Below are positions 49,716 to 58,156 of a stretch of DNA of 64,000 bases, piece after piece; the first letter of the stretch is position 1, and each line of letters opens with the position of its first letter. The DNA lies in contig NZ_JACBZM010000001.1 in assembly GCF_013408525.1 (NCBI RefSeq), forward strand, positions 3,844,001 to 3,908,000, read 5' to 3'. A program made the translations under genes and the position numbers. The stretch comes from Nocardioides aromaticivorans. Its GTDB lineage: Bacteria; Actinomycetota; Actinomycetes; Propionibacteriales; Nocardioidaceae. Under the pieces are notes generated by a model, which worked only from the letters and a program-made list of their open reading frames with translations, did not search any database and was not told the origin of the DNA.

Positions 49716-49756
49716 TCGGCATCCGTCCCGGCACGACCAGACCTGAGGGGCTCCAC

Positions 49757-50869
49757 GTGTACCACCACCTGCACCGGATCGGTGATCGCATTGACCAGCT
49801 GCTCGGCGCCCTGTGGGAGGTACAGGGCACCGACCTGATGCTGACCGTCGGGATGCCGCCCATGCTCCGCGTCGACGGATCGCTCCGTCCGATCCCGGGC
49901 CAGCCGGCGCTCAGCGCCGAGGACACCGATGACCTGCTGGCCGAGGTGCTGACGCCGGAACAGGCGACGGCGTGGAGCGCCCAGCACGAGTACGACTTCT
50001 CCTTCTCCTGGCGCGAGCACGCTCGGATCCGCGGCAATGCCTTCACGCAGCGCAACCTGACCGCCGTCGCCCTGCGGATGATCCCGCGCCATGTCCCGAC
50101 CGTCGACGAGCTCGGCCTTCCGGTGGCGCTGCGCGAGCTCTCCATGCGCCACCAGGGCCTGATCCTGATGACCGGGCCCACCGGCTCCGGCAAGTCGACC
50201 ACCCTCGCCTCGCTGATCGACCTGATCAACTCGAACCGCGGCTGCCACATCATCACCGTCGAGGACCCGATCGAGTACGTCCACGACCACAAGATGGCGG
50301 CGGTCAACCAGCGTGAGGTCGGCACCGACACCGCGAGCTTCCGCGACGCGCTGCGCTCCGTGCTCCGCGAGGACCCCGACGTCCTGCTCGTCGGTGAGAT
50401 GCGCGACCTGGAGTCGATCCAGTTCGCGCTCACCGTCGCCGAGACCGGCCACCTCGTGTTCGCGACGCTGCACACCAACGACACCGCCCAGTCGCTGGGC
50501 CGGATGATCGACGTCTTCCCGGCGGAGCAGCAGGCCCAGATCCGGGTCCAGCTCGCCGCCGCACTGAGCTGCGTCGTCTACCAGCGGCTGATCCCCAAGA
50601 TCGGTGGCGGGATGACCGCGGCCTACGAGGTGCTCGTCGCCACGCCCGCCGTCCGCAACCTGATCAAGGAGGGCAAGACCCACCAGCTGCGCAACTCCCT
50701 GGTGACCGGCGCCCAGGACGGGATGATCACTCTTGAGCAGTCGCTGTCGCGCCTCGTCCAGGATGGCATCGTGACCGAGGAGGAGGCGGCCGCGCGCAGC
50801 CTCTACCCGAAGGACATCGAAGCGCGTCCGCGCTACTCGACGGTCCCCGCCGCAATGGGCTCCCGCTGA
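49757..50869 (+). CDS. pilT: Type IV pilus retraction ATPase
   Basis: This 370-residue protein has an N-terminal PAS-like domain (TDLMLTVGMPPMLRVDGSLR) and a RecA-like ATPase core. Walker A is GPTGSGKSTT, the Asp box VEDPIEYVHDHK, Walker B VLLVGEMRDLES, and the His box TGHLVFATLHTNDTAQS. The AIRNLI-type retraction motif appears as VRNLIKEGKTHQLRN. It depolymerises pili and drives twitching. The presence of PilT means these pili are probably dynamic. The GTG start has GAGGGG nine bases upstream. It is followed 13 bases later by pilB. Confidence 0.94.
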   Translation: MYHHLHRIGDRIDQLLGALWEVQGTDLMLTVGMPPMLRVDGSLRPIPGQPALSAEDTDDLLAEVLTPEQATAWSAQHEYDFSFSWREHARIRGNAFTQRNLTAVALRMIPRHVPTVDELGLPVALRELSMRHQGLILMTGPTGSGKSTTLASLIDLINSNRGCHIITVEDPIEYVHDHKMAAVNQREVGTDTASFRDALRSVLREDPDVLLVGEMRDLESIQFALTVAETGHLVFATLHTNDTAQSLGRMIDVFPAEQQAQIRVQLAAALSCVVYQRLIPKIGGGMTAAYEVLVATPAVRNLIKEGKTHQLRNSLVTGAQDGMITLEQSLSRLVQDGIVTEEEAAARSLYPKDIEARPRYSTVPAAMGSR

Positions 50870-50882
50870 ACGAGGACGGACG

Positions 50883-52616
50883 ATGAGGCTCAAGGGACGC
50901 CACAGCAAGGTCGAGGCGCCGATCGCGGCACCCCGAACCGACGAGGACGACGAGCGGCTCGGTCGGATCCTGGTCAGCGCAGGCCGGGTGCAGCCCTACC
51001 AGCTCGACGCCGTTCGAGGGCAGGAGGGAGCACTCGCGACGAAGCTCATCGCGAGCGGCGCCATCACCGATGATGCGCTGGCGCGGACGCTCTCCGAGCA
51101 CCACCAGGTGCCGTTGGCGGACTTCCGCACCATCACACCGGCTGAGGAAGCCATCGCCCTGCTGACCCGGGAGCAGGCCACCACCCTGCAGGTGCTGCCG
51201 GTCGCCGTGGACGACGACGCAGTCACGGTCGCTGTGCTCGACCCGGCTCCGGAGCGGATCGCCGCCGTGGCATCGGTGCTCGAACGACCGGTCCGGGCGG
51301 CGGTCGCCACGGCGCGTGACCTAGAGCGGGGCCTTGCCACCTCGTACCGGGCCACCCACGAGGTCGGCGGCCAGATCACGGCCTTCGAGGCGCGCGACGC
51401 GCTGCGCAAGGACACCTTCGACCTGGACGGCGTCAACGTCAACGAGGACGCGCCGGTCGTGCGGGTCGTCCAGTCGATCATCACCCAGGCCATGCGCGAC
51501 CGGGCCTCAGACATCCACGTCGAGCCGACGGGTGAGCGGGTCCGCGTGCGCTACCGGATCGACGGCGCCCTGACCGAGGTGCTCGACCTGCCCGGCTCCA
51601 TCGGGCCGGCCATCGTCAGCCGCGTCAAGATCCTCGCCGACATGAACATCGTCGAGCGACGCCGGCCGCAGGACGGTCAGATCTCGATGGTCATCGAGGG
51701 TCGCGAGGTCGACATCCGGGTCTCGACGACCGCGGTCGTCGGCGGCGAGAAGATCGTCATGCGGGTGCTCGACAAGAGCCGGCCGCTCTTCGAGCTGGAG
51801 CAGCTCGGCATGCCGGCCGACACGGCGGAGCGCTACTCCGCGCTGATCCACAACCCGTTCGGCATGGTGATCTGTGCCGGCCCCACCGGTGGTGGCAAGA
51901 CCACCACGCTGTACGCGTCGCTCGGCGAGCTGAACAGCCCCGAGAAGAACCTGATGACGATCGAGGACCCGGTCGAGTACACCTTCGACTCGATCAACCA
52001 GATCCAGATCAACGAGGCGGCCGGCATCACCTTCGCCGGTGGCCTCAAGTCCATCCTGCGCCAGGACCCGGACGTGATCCTCGTCGGCGAGATCCGTGAC
52101 GTCGACACCGCCCGGATCGCCGTGCAGTCGGCGCTCACCGGTCACTTCGTGCTCTCGTCGCTGCACGCGACCGAGGCGGTCTCGGCCCTCTACCGACTCC
52201 TCGACATGGGCATCGAGGCCTTCCTCATCGCCTCGTCGGTGACGGCTGTCGTGGCCCAGCGCCTGGTTCGCCGCAGCTGTACGTCGTGTCTCGAGCCCTA
52301 CCAGCCGTCGCCCGACGAGCTCGCCTTCCTCCAGCAGTACGGCGGGCAGGAGCCGATCGGCGGCTTCCAGCACGGCACCGGCTGCCACTTCTGCGCCCAC
52401 ACCGGCTACCTCGAGCGGATCGGTGTCTACGAGATGCTCGTGGTGACCGACGAGGTGCGCGAGCTGATCGTCGATCGCGCCCCCCACGACCAGATGCGAA
52501 AGCTCGCCCGCAGCCAGGGGATGCGCACCCTGCAGGAGCAGGCGGCACAGCTGGTCACCCACGGCACGACCACGGCCGCCGAGGTCATGCGCTCCATCTA
52601 CGTGGCAGGAGTCTGA
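50883..52616 (+). CDS. pilB: Type IV pilus extension ATPase
   Basis: This 577-residue protein has an N-terminal MshEN-type domain at about 20-150 (RLGRILVSAGRVQPYQLDAV; LSEHHQVPLADF), a fold that in several homologues binds c-di-GMP. The ATPase domain contains GPTGGGKTTTLYASL, IEDPVEYTF, VILVGEIRDVDTA and SSLHATEAVSALYRLLDMG. A four-Cys zinc module (CTSCLEPY...CHFCAHTGY) precedes GVYEMLVVTDEVRELI. It powers pilus extension at the inner face of PilC. The spacing to its neighbours (13 and 2 bases) shows tight operon packing. Confidence 0.94.
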   Translation: MRLKGRHSKVEAPIAAPRTDEDDERLGRILVSAGRVQPYQLDAVRGQEGALATKLIASGAITDDALARTLSEHHQVPLADFRTITPAEEAIALLTREQATTLQVLPVAVDDDAVTVAVLDPAPERIAAVASVLERPVRAAVATARDLERGLATSYRATHEVGGQITAFEARDALRKDTFDLDGVNVNEDAPVVRVVQSIITQAMRDRASDIHVEPTGERVRVRYRIDGALTEVLDLPGSIGPAIVSRVKILADMNIVERRRPQDGQISMVIEGREVDIRVSTTAVVGGEKIVMRVLDKSRPLFELEQLGMPADTAERYSALIHNPFGMVICAGPTGGGKTTTLYASLGELNSPEKNLMTIEDPVEYTFDSINQIQINEAAGITFAGGLKSILRQDPDVILVGEIRDVDTARIAVQSALTGHFVLSSLHATEAVSALYRLLDMGIEAFLIASSVTAVVAQRLVRRSCTSCLEPYQPSPDELAFLQQYGGQEPIGGFQHGTGCHFCAHTGYLERIGVYEMLVVTDEVRELIVDRAPHDQMRKLARSQGMRTLQEQAAQLVTHGTTTAAEVMRSIYVAGV

Positions 52617-52618
52617 GC

Positions 52619-53824
52619 ATGCCGAAGTTCGCCTATGTCGGAGTGGACCCGCAGGGCCAGAGCGTCAAGGGGACCCAGAAGGCCGCCAACCGCGGCGACG
52701 CCGAGGTCGCGCTCTACGAGCAGGAGCTGCGCGACCTGCGGGTGCATGAGAAGACGAGCATCCTGCAGTACGAGATCTCGGGACCGCGGATCAAGCGCGA
52801 GCACGTGATGCACCTGTCCCGCCAGATCGCGGCGTTCCTGCGCGCGGGCCTGCCGATCCTGGATGCGGTGCACTCGATCGGTGCCGAGAGCGAGAACTCC
52901 TCGGTGCGCCGGATGATGCACGACATCGAGGACGGGCTGCGCACCGGCGAGCGCTTCTCGGACACCCTGGAGCGCTACCCGAGGGTGTTCCCGGAGTTCT
53001 ACCGCGGCATCGTGCGCTCGGCCGAGCTGACCGGCGAGCTGGACACGGTCCTGTCCCGCCTCGCGGTCTACATCGAGCGCGACCTCGAGGCGCGGCGCAA
53101 GATCAAGTCGGCCATGATCTATCCGATCGCCGTCGCGATCATGTCGGTGGCGACGGTGCTCGTGCTCGCGCTCTACGTGCTGCCGAAGTTCGTCGACTTC
53201 TTCGACTCGCTGGACGCCGAGCTCCCGCTGCCCACCCGGATGTTGCTCGGATTCACTGGTTTCCTGGGCGACTGGTGGTGGGCGATCCTGATCGGTATCG
53301 CCACGGTCTCCCTGCTCTTCTTCATCTCCCAGCGCTTCGAGCGCGGGAAGTACGTCTTCCACGCCTTCCTGCTGAAGGTCCCCGTCCTGGGCGAGACCAT
53401 CCAGTACGCCCTCGTCGAACGCTTCTGTCGCGTGATGGCCTCGATGGTCAGCGCGGGAGTCAACCTGCCCGAGGCCATCCGGGTCGCGACGGACTCGCTG
53501 CGCAACCGGGTCTTCATGAAGCGTCTCAACGGCGTGACGGAGCAGATGCTCGAGGGGCAGGGCATCGCCGGCCCGCTGGCGCGGACGCAACTCTTCCCGG
53601 GAACCGCCACTGCCATGTTGCGCGTCGGCGAGGAGACGGGGTCGATGGACACCCAGCTCGAGGTGACGGCGGAGTACTACGAGGACGAGCTCGACTACAA
53701 GATCAAGAAGCTCACCGCGCTCTTCGAGCCGATCGTGATCGTGATCATGGGTGGCATCGTCGGCTTCGTCGCGGTCGCCCTGGTGTCTGCGATGTACGGG
53801 ATCTTCCAACAGGTCGAGCTCTGA
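52619..53824 (+). CDS. pilC: Type IV pilus inner-membrane platform protein
   Basis: This 401-residue protein has two GspF/PilC domains: residues about 65-190 (LSRQIAAFLRAGLPILDAVH) and about 265-385 (FCRVMASMVSAGVNLPEAIR). TMs are at about 165-190 (SAMIYPIAVAIMSVATVLVL), about 215-240 (WWWAILIGIATVSLLFF) and the C-terminus (IVIVIMGGIVGFVAVALVSA). PilC turns with PilB or PilT to add or remove pilins. The start has GGAG eight bases upstream and is two bases past the pilB stop. Its own stop overlaps the next start (TGATG). Confidence 0.94.
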   Translation: MPKFAYVGVDPQGQSVKGTQKAANRGDAEVALYEQELRDLRVHEKTSILQYEISGPRIKREHVMHLSRQIAAFLRAGLPILDAVHSIGAESENSSVRRMMHDIEDGLRTGERFSDTLERYPRVFPEFYRGIVRSAELTGELDTVLSRLAVYIERDLEARRKIKSAMIYPIAVAIMSVATVLVLALYVLPKFVDFFDSLDAELPLPTRMLLGFTGFLGDWWWAILIGIATVSLLFFISQRFERGKYVFHAFLLKVPVLGETIQYALVERFCRVMASMVSAGVNLPEAIRVATDSLRNRVFMKRLNGVTEQMLEGQGIAGPLARTQLFPGTATAMLRVGEETGSMDTQLEVTAEYYEDELDYKIKKLTALFEPIVIVIMGGIVGFVAVALVSAMYGIFQQVEL

Positions 53825-54309
53825 TGCAGTGGCTCGCGCGCCGGCGTACAGCGTCCACCTCTGATGCGGGTGTGACGCTCATCGAGACGCTCGTCGCGCT
53901 GTCGATCCTGGCCATCGCCGGGGTAGCGATCATGGCCGGCCTCCAGCTGGCAGTGAAGAGCTCCGACATCCACCGCAAGCAGTCCACCGGCGGCTCCGCG
54001 GTACGCACGTACGCGGAGGCGATCGAGAAGTATCTCGACGCCGATGGCAACTATGTCCCGTGCGCTGGTGCGGGCGCCTATGCGCCGGCGACGGTGGGCT
54101 ACGCCGTCCCCTCGGGCTACACGGCCTCGGCGTCAGCCGCGCAACCGCTCGACGGCAACGGCTCGGTGATCACGACCGGCTCCTGCCCGTCGAGGGACAA
54201 GGGCGTCCAGCGCCTGACCCTCACGGTTGCGAGCTCGGACAGCAGGGCGACAGAGCGCTTGACGATCGTCGTGCGGCGCTCGTGTGGGACGGGGACGGCA
54301 TGTCCCTGA
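53824..54309 (+). CDS. Minor prepilin (PilV/GspI-like)
   Basis: This 161-residue protein has a cleavage site in DAG|VTLIETLVALSILAIAGV, with Glu5 conserved but Val at position 1 instead of Phe/Met. The globular part has a Cys pair (VPCAGAGAY and TGSCPSRD) and ends SCGTGTACP. It is probably a tip or priming pseudopilin that starts assembly. The start overlaps the pilC stop by one base and the end overlaps the next gene by 10 bases. Confidence 0.85.
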   Translation: MQWLARRRTASTSDAGVTLIETLVALSILAIAGVAIMAGLQLAVKSSDIHRKQSTGGSAVRTYAEAIEKYLDADGNYVPCAGAGAYAPATVGYAVPSGYTASASAAQPLDGNGSVITTGSCPSRDKGVQRLTLTVASSDSRATERLTIVVRRSCGTGTACP

Positions 54310-54935
54310 ATCCGGATCGCCGCGACCTGCGCGATGACAGCGGCTTCACCCTGATGGAGCTGATGATGACGGTGACGATCATCGGCTTCGTGATCGCGGG
54401 ACTCACCGGGATCGTCATCAGCTACTTCAAGACGACCGTGGACACCCAGGCGCGGCTCACCGAGTCGCACGACGTGCAGTTCGTGGCGGCGTACTGGCAG
54501 CGGGACGTGGCGAGCATCGGTGTCCGCTCCTTCGACGCCGGCACCAAGACGTTCCCGCTGCAGCAGTCGGTCGACGTGACGCCTGCGTGTGCGCTCCCGT
54601 CGGGCACGGTCGTGGCCACCCTCGCGTGGAGCGAGTACACCTCGCTCGACTCGACCGCCACGCCCGCTCGCGTGACGGTGAGCTATGTGGCCCAGGCCGA
54701 CGGCACCGGCTATGACCTGGTCCGCCGCCGGTGCAGCGGCGCGACCGTTGACTCCACCGTCGAGGTGGCCCACAGCCTCAACGCACTGCCGACCAAGACG
54801 TGCGATGTCGCCTGCACCGGCTCCGGCGCCAACGTGCCCTCCGTGGTCAACCTCAACCTGTCCGTGCTGGACCCCGAGGGCAACGGTACGACCGCCTACA
54901 CCGCCACGCTCTCTGGCGAACGGAGACAGTCATGA
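54300..54935 (+). CDS. Minor prepilin (PilW/GspJ-like)
   Basis: This 211-residue protein has processing site DDSG|FTLMELMMTVTIIGFVIAG with Glu5. Next come QARLTESHDVQFVAAYWQRD, then a beta-rich domain with four Cys (PACALP, RRCSG, KTCDVAC). The length and pattern fit GspJ/PilW proteins at the pilus tip. Its 3' end overlaps the next start (ATGA). The start lies inside the preceding gene, so translation is coupled. Confidence 0.85.
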   Translation: MSLNPDRRDLRDDSGFTLMELMMTVTIIGFVIAGLTGIVISYFKTTVDTQARLTESHDVQFVAAYWQRDVASIGVRSFDAGTKTFPLQQSVDVTPACALPSGTVVATLAWSEYTSLDSTATPARVTVSYVAQADGTGYDLVRRRCSGATVDSTVEVAHSLNALPTKTCDVACTGSGANVPSVVNLNLSVLDPEGNGTTAYTATLSGERRQS

Positions 54936-57133
54936 ACTTCCGCCTGCGGCGCCGCCGCTCCGACGAGGGCGCTATCCTCATCATCGCGATCTTCGTCGTC
55001 GCCGTGGTGGCCGTGGTGACGGGCGCCGTGCTGACGCGGGGGGACGGAAGCCTCCGCGCCACCGTCGCGCTGCGCGACGTCGCCCGCTCGTCGTACGCCG
55101 CCGACGCCGCCGCGCAGGTGGCGATCAACGGTCTCCGGACCGGCTACAGCGTGGGCTCGGGCAGCAGTGCACAGGTGCCGAAGTGGTACTACACCAATGT
55201 CGCGGGCACGGGCTGCTTCGGCTACGACGGCAGCGGCTCCTCGACCACCCCGAAGGACACCCTCGTCCTCGACGGCCTGATCCCCAAGCAGACGGGAGAG
55301 ACCCAGAGCGCCATGTCGGCAGCCGTGGTCTGCGAACCCGAGGAGGCCACAGGCGCACAGGGATCGGCCGTACCGATCAACAGCAGCAACAAGCCCGGCT
55401 ACGCGATCGTCGCCCTCGGCGACCGGACGACGAAGACCGGCGGGAACATCTCGGCCTCGCAGACCCTCAACGTCCACGGCGGCGTCTATGCCAACGGCAA
55501 CATCTCGGGCCCCGTCGCCCTGGACGCCGGCGACGTGAAGGCCACGGGGACCTGTTCGGCGACGACCGTGGTCGCGCCCTCCACCAAACGATGCTCGGAC
55601 TCGCCCCCCGCTGCGGCCGCGCTGAACGACCCGAACTACAACCACGAACTGGGCTCGACCGTGCCCGCGCTGCAGCAGCCGCCGACGTCCTGCACGGGCG
55701 GCGTGGCCGAGTTCGCGCCGGGCTACTACGACAGCGCGCAGGCACTGAACACCGCCATGGGCCTGTGCCGGGTGATGTGGTTCAAGCCGGGCAACTACTA
55801 CTTCGACTTCCACGACGAGACCTGCGCCAACGTCTGCCCGGACAACCTCTACGCCGGCACCACCAATGTCTGGACGATCCCGCGTGGCACCGACGTCGTC
55901 GGGGGGACGCCCACCAACCCGACGACTGGCGCAGTCCTCTCGCGGCCTCCCTCGCCGCTCCCGGCGAACGGCAACGGGCTGATCCCGGGCAACTGCCAGA
56001 GCCCGATCACGAACATCAACGCCCAGGGCGTCCAGTTCGTCTTCGGCGGCAACAGCAGGCTGTTCCTGGACGGCAACGGCAGCAGCGGTGCCCGGATGGA
56101 GCTCTGTGCGACCTATCACGCCAACCGTCCACCCATCGAGCTCTACGGACTCAAGACCGGCAGCACCCCCACCTCGGCCCAGGCGAACGGACTGCTTCCC
56201 AGCGGCAGCGTGACCACGACCCAGCCGCAGGGAACGTGGACGAACGCCACTGCTGCGGCGGTGAGCGCCGACGGCGGCGCCGAGGCGACCTGGACCACCA
56301 CCGGCAACGGGACCAAGAACGGCACGATCACGGTGCCCGGTTTCACCCCGGTCCAGAATGTCCCGGCCGGCGCCATCCTGACGGGTGCCTCGTTGCGCGT
56401 GAAGCACAAGGACGTCGCCAACGCGAGCACGGTGACCGTCCAGGTGACCGGCGCGCCCGCCGCGACGGGCACGTTCAACGTCCCCGTGCGCAACACGACG
56501 AGTGGTGTCGACACCGTCAACCTCGCGACCGCGGACCCGACCCAGTTCCAGGCGCTGCAGAAGCAGGTGCACGACTACGGCTACTCCGGCGCGCGGCTGG
56601 TGTACGCGGTCAAGGTGACCACCAACGGAAACAACACCGTCACGCTGGACTCCTTGGCGCTCGACCTGACCTACTACGTCCCGGTCCTGCGCGGTGAGCA
56701 GGGCACCTGCATCGAGACCGGCACGAGCTGCCCCATCCTCGGCACCGACCCGAGCGGCAACAACAAGATCAACATGTACCTCCAGGGGACCACCTACGTT
56801 CCCTACGGCCACATGAGCATCGTGCTCAGCAACTTCAGCGCCGAGGTGGCCAAGTTCGGCGTCGTCACGCGATCGGTGTCGTTCAGCGTCAACACGGGAA
56901 ACCCGCGCTACACCGGCCCGGTGTTCGAGATCCCTGACGACTCGCCCGGCTTCGGGTTCGAGCGGACACTCGTGCGCCTCAAGGTCTACCTTTGCCCCGG
57001 CGTCACGTCCGGGTGCACGCCCGGTGGCGGGGAGCTGGCTTTGGAGTCGCGCGTGGAGCTGTTCGACGAGGGTGGCACCCCAGGACCTCCGAACCGTGAA
57101 GTGACCGTGCTGAACTGGAGCCACACCCGCTGA
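54932..57133 (+). CDS. Large PilX-like protein, candidate tip adhesin
   Basis: This 733-residue protein starts with a basic leader and a hydrophobic helix DEGAILIIAIFVVAVVAVVT, as in PilX-type N-termini that lack the FTLxE box. RDVARSSYAADAAAQVAINGL is typical of the segment after the helix. The remaining 650 residues are beta-rich and Asn/Gly/Thr-rich, with 18 or so Cys (TGCFGY, SCTGG, CANVCPDN, SCPI, CPGVTSGC). LNVHGGVYANGNISG resembles polymer-forming or bactofilin-like repeat turns. Such large PilX/PilY-like proteins often sit at the pilus tip and mediate adhesion. The exact fold is unknown, and it is much larger than ordinary PilX (about 170 residues). Confidence 0.8.
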   Translation: MNFRLRRRRSDEGAILIIAIFVVAVVAVVTGAVLTRGDGSLRATVALRDVARSSYAADAAAQVAINGLRTGYSVGSGSSAQVPKWYYTNVAGTGCFGYDGSGSSTTPKDTLVLDGLIPKQTGETQSAMSAAVVCEPEEATGAQGSAVPINSSNKPGYAIVALGDRTTKTGGNISASQTLNVHGGVYANGNISGPVALDAGDVKATGTCSATTVVAPSTKRCSDSPPAAAALNDPNYNHELGSTVPALQQPPTSCTGGVAEFAPGYYDSAQALNTAMGLCRVMWFKPGNYYFDFHDETCANVCPDNLYAGTTNVWTIPRGTDVVGGTPTNPTTGAVLSRPPSPLPANGNGLIPGNCQSPITNINAQGVQFVFGGNSRLFLDGNGSSGARMELCATYHANRPPIELYGLKTGSTPTSAQANGLLPSGSVTTTQPQGTWTNATAAAVSADGGAEATWTTTGNGTKNGTITVPGFTPVQNVPAGAILTGASLRVKHKDVANASTVTVQVTGAPAATGTFNVPVRNTTSGVDTVNLATADPTQFQALQKQVHDYGYSGARLVYAVKVTTNGNNTVTLDSLALDLTYYVPVLRGEQGTCIETGTSCPILGTDPSGNNKINMYLQGTTYVPYGHMSIVLSNFSAEVAKFGVVTRSVSFSVNTGNPRYTGPVFEIPDDSPGFGFERTLVRLKVYLCPGVTSGCTPGGGELALESRVELFDEGGTPGPPNREVTVLNWSHTR

Positions 57134-57930
57134 CCGAGCAGGACTTCCTCGACATCGCGATCCCGGCGATCGCCGGCCTCCTCGGGCTGGCCATCGGGTC
57201 GTTCCTCAACGTCGTCGCGCACCGGGTGCCGGCGGGGGAGTCCGTGGTGCACCCGCCCTCCGCGTGCCCGAAGTGCGGGCACGCCATCCGGACCCGGCAC
57301 AACGTCCCCGTGCTCGGGTGGCTGGTGCTGCGGGGGAAGTGCTTCGACTGCGGTGAGCCGATCAGTCCGCGGTACCCGCTCGTCGAGGCGGGGACGGGGG
57401 TGGCCTTCGCGCTGGTGGCGCTCCGGCTCGGGGCGGACGAGGCGGGGCTGCGGTTGCTGCCGGCGTACCTCGCCTTCGCCGGGATCGGGATCGCGCTCGC
57501 GCTGATCGACTTCGACGTGAAGCGGCTGCCGGACGTGATCGTGCTGCCGTCGTACCCGGTCCTGGCGGCGCTGCTGCTGATCGGCGGGGACGGAGACGCG
57601 CTGCTGCGGGCGCTGATCGGGGCCGCCGTGCTGGGGGCGTTCTACTTCATCGTGTGGTTCGTCGCGCCCGGCGGGATGGGGTTCGGGGACGTGAAGCTGG
57701 CCGGGCTGGTCGGCGGGATGACCGCGTACCTGACGTGGGGGACCTTCCTCGTCGGCGCGTTCATGGGCTTCCTGCTCGGGGCCGTCGCCGGCGTGCTGCT
57801 GATGGTCGGCGGGAAGGCGGGGCGCAAGACGGCGGTGCCGTTCGGGCCGTTCATGATCCTGGGCGCGTGGACGGCGATCCTGGGCGCGGGCGAGCTGGGG
57901 AACTACTACCTGGAGCTGATCGGGGTGTGA
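57130..57930 (+). CDS. pilD: Prepilin peptidase/N-methyltransferase, CTG start
   Basis: The protein has 266 residues. An N-terminal TM with GLLGLAIGSFLNVVAHRVP leads to the zinc module CPKC...CFDC. Catalytic Asp residues of the A24 aspartic protease are in LIDFDVKRLPD and GGMGFGDVKLAG. About seven TMs follow the family pattern. It trims the G|F leaders of the pilins upstream and methylates the new N-terminus. No ATG, GTG or TTG lies between the last upstream in-frame stop (57097) and the conserved N-terminal helix. CTG 57130, which overlaps the preceding stop (CTGA) and has GGAG nine bases before it, is the best start. GTG 57226 would delete the helix. Confidence 0.88.
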   Translation: MTEQDFLDIAIPAIAGLLGLAIGSFLNVVAHRVPAGESVVHPPSACPKCGHAIRTRHNVPVLGWLVLRGKCFDCGEPISPRYPLVEAGTGVAFALVALRLGADEAGLRLLPAYLAFAGIGIALALIDFDVKRLPDVIVLPSYPVLAALLLIGGDGDALLRALIGAAVLGAFYFIVWFVAPGGMGFGDVKLAGLVGGMTAYLTWGTFLVGAFMGFLLGAVAGVLLMVGGKAGRKTAVPFGPFMILGAWTAILGAGELGNYYLELIGV

Positions 57931-57942
57931 GGGTGCCGGGGG

Positions 57943-58154
57943 TCTCGTGACGGTTGCTGCGCAACCTCCTCGACCACCGGCGGTGCTGCGCAACCTCCTC
58001 GACCACCGGCGGTGCTGCGCAACCTCCTCGACCACCGGCGGTGCTGCGCAACCTCCTCGACCACCGGCGGTGCTGCGCAACCTCCTCGACCACCGGCGGT
58101 GCTGCGCAACCTCCTCGACCACCGGCGGTGCTGCGCAACCTCCTCGACCACCGG
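57943..58154. repeat. Seven tandem 29-bp reverse copies of the interspersed repeat
   Basis: Units CTGCGCAACCTCCTCGACCA followed by CCGGCGGTG start at 57957, 57986, 58015, 58044, 58073, 58102 and 58131, and are identical apart from the last end. The array opens with GTCTCGTGACGGTTGC, so the first unit keeps the full GGTTGC-TGC-GCAACC hairpin while later ones have a shortened 5' arm. It lies between convergent pilD and the kinase gene, directly after both stops. Confidence 0.92.
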
Positions 58155-58156
58155 AC

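Noticed and set aside
57226..57930. Prepilin peptidase starting at GTG 57226
   Set aside because: This would remove the conserved N-terminal membrane helix GLLGLAIGSFLNVVAHR that precedes the CPKC zinc module in the family.
57943..58154. CRISPR array (regular 29-bp repeats)
   Set aside because: There are no unique spacers: units are head-to-tail with identical sequence. No cas genes are present. The same holds for the arrays at 46.0 and 38.8 kb.
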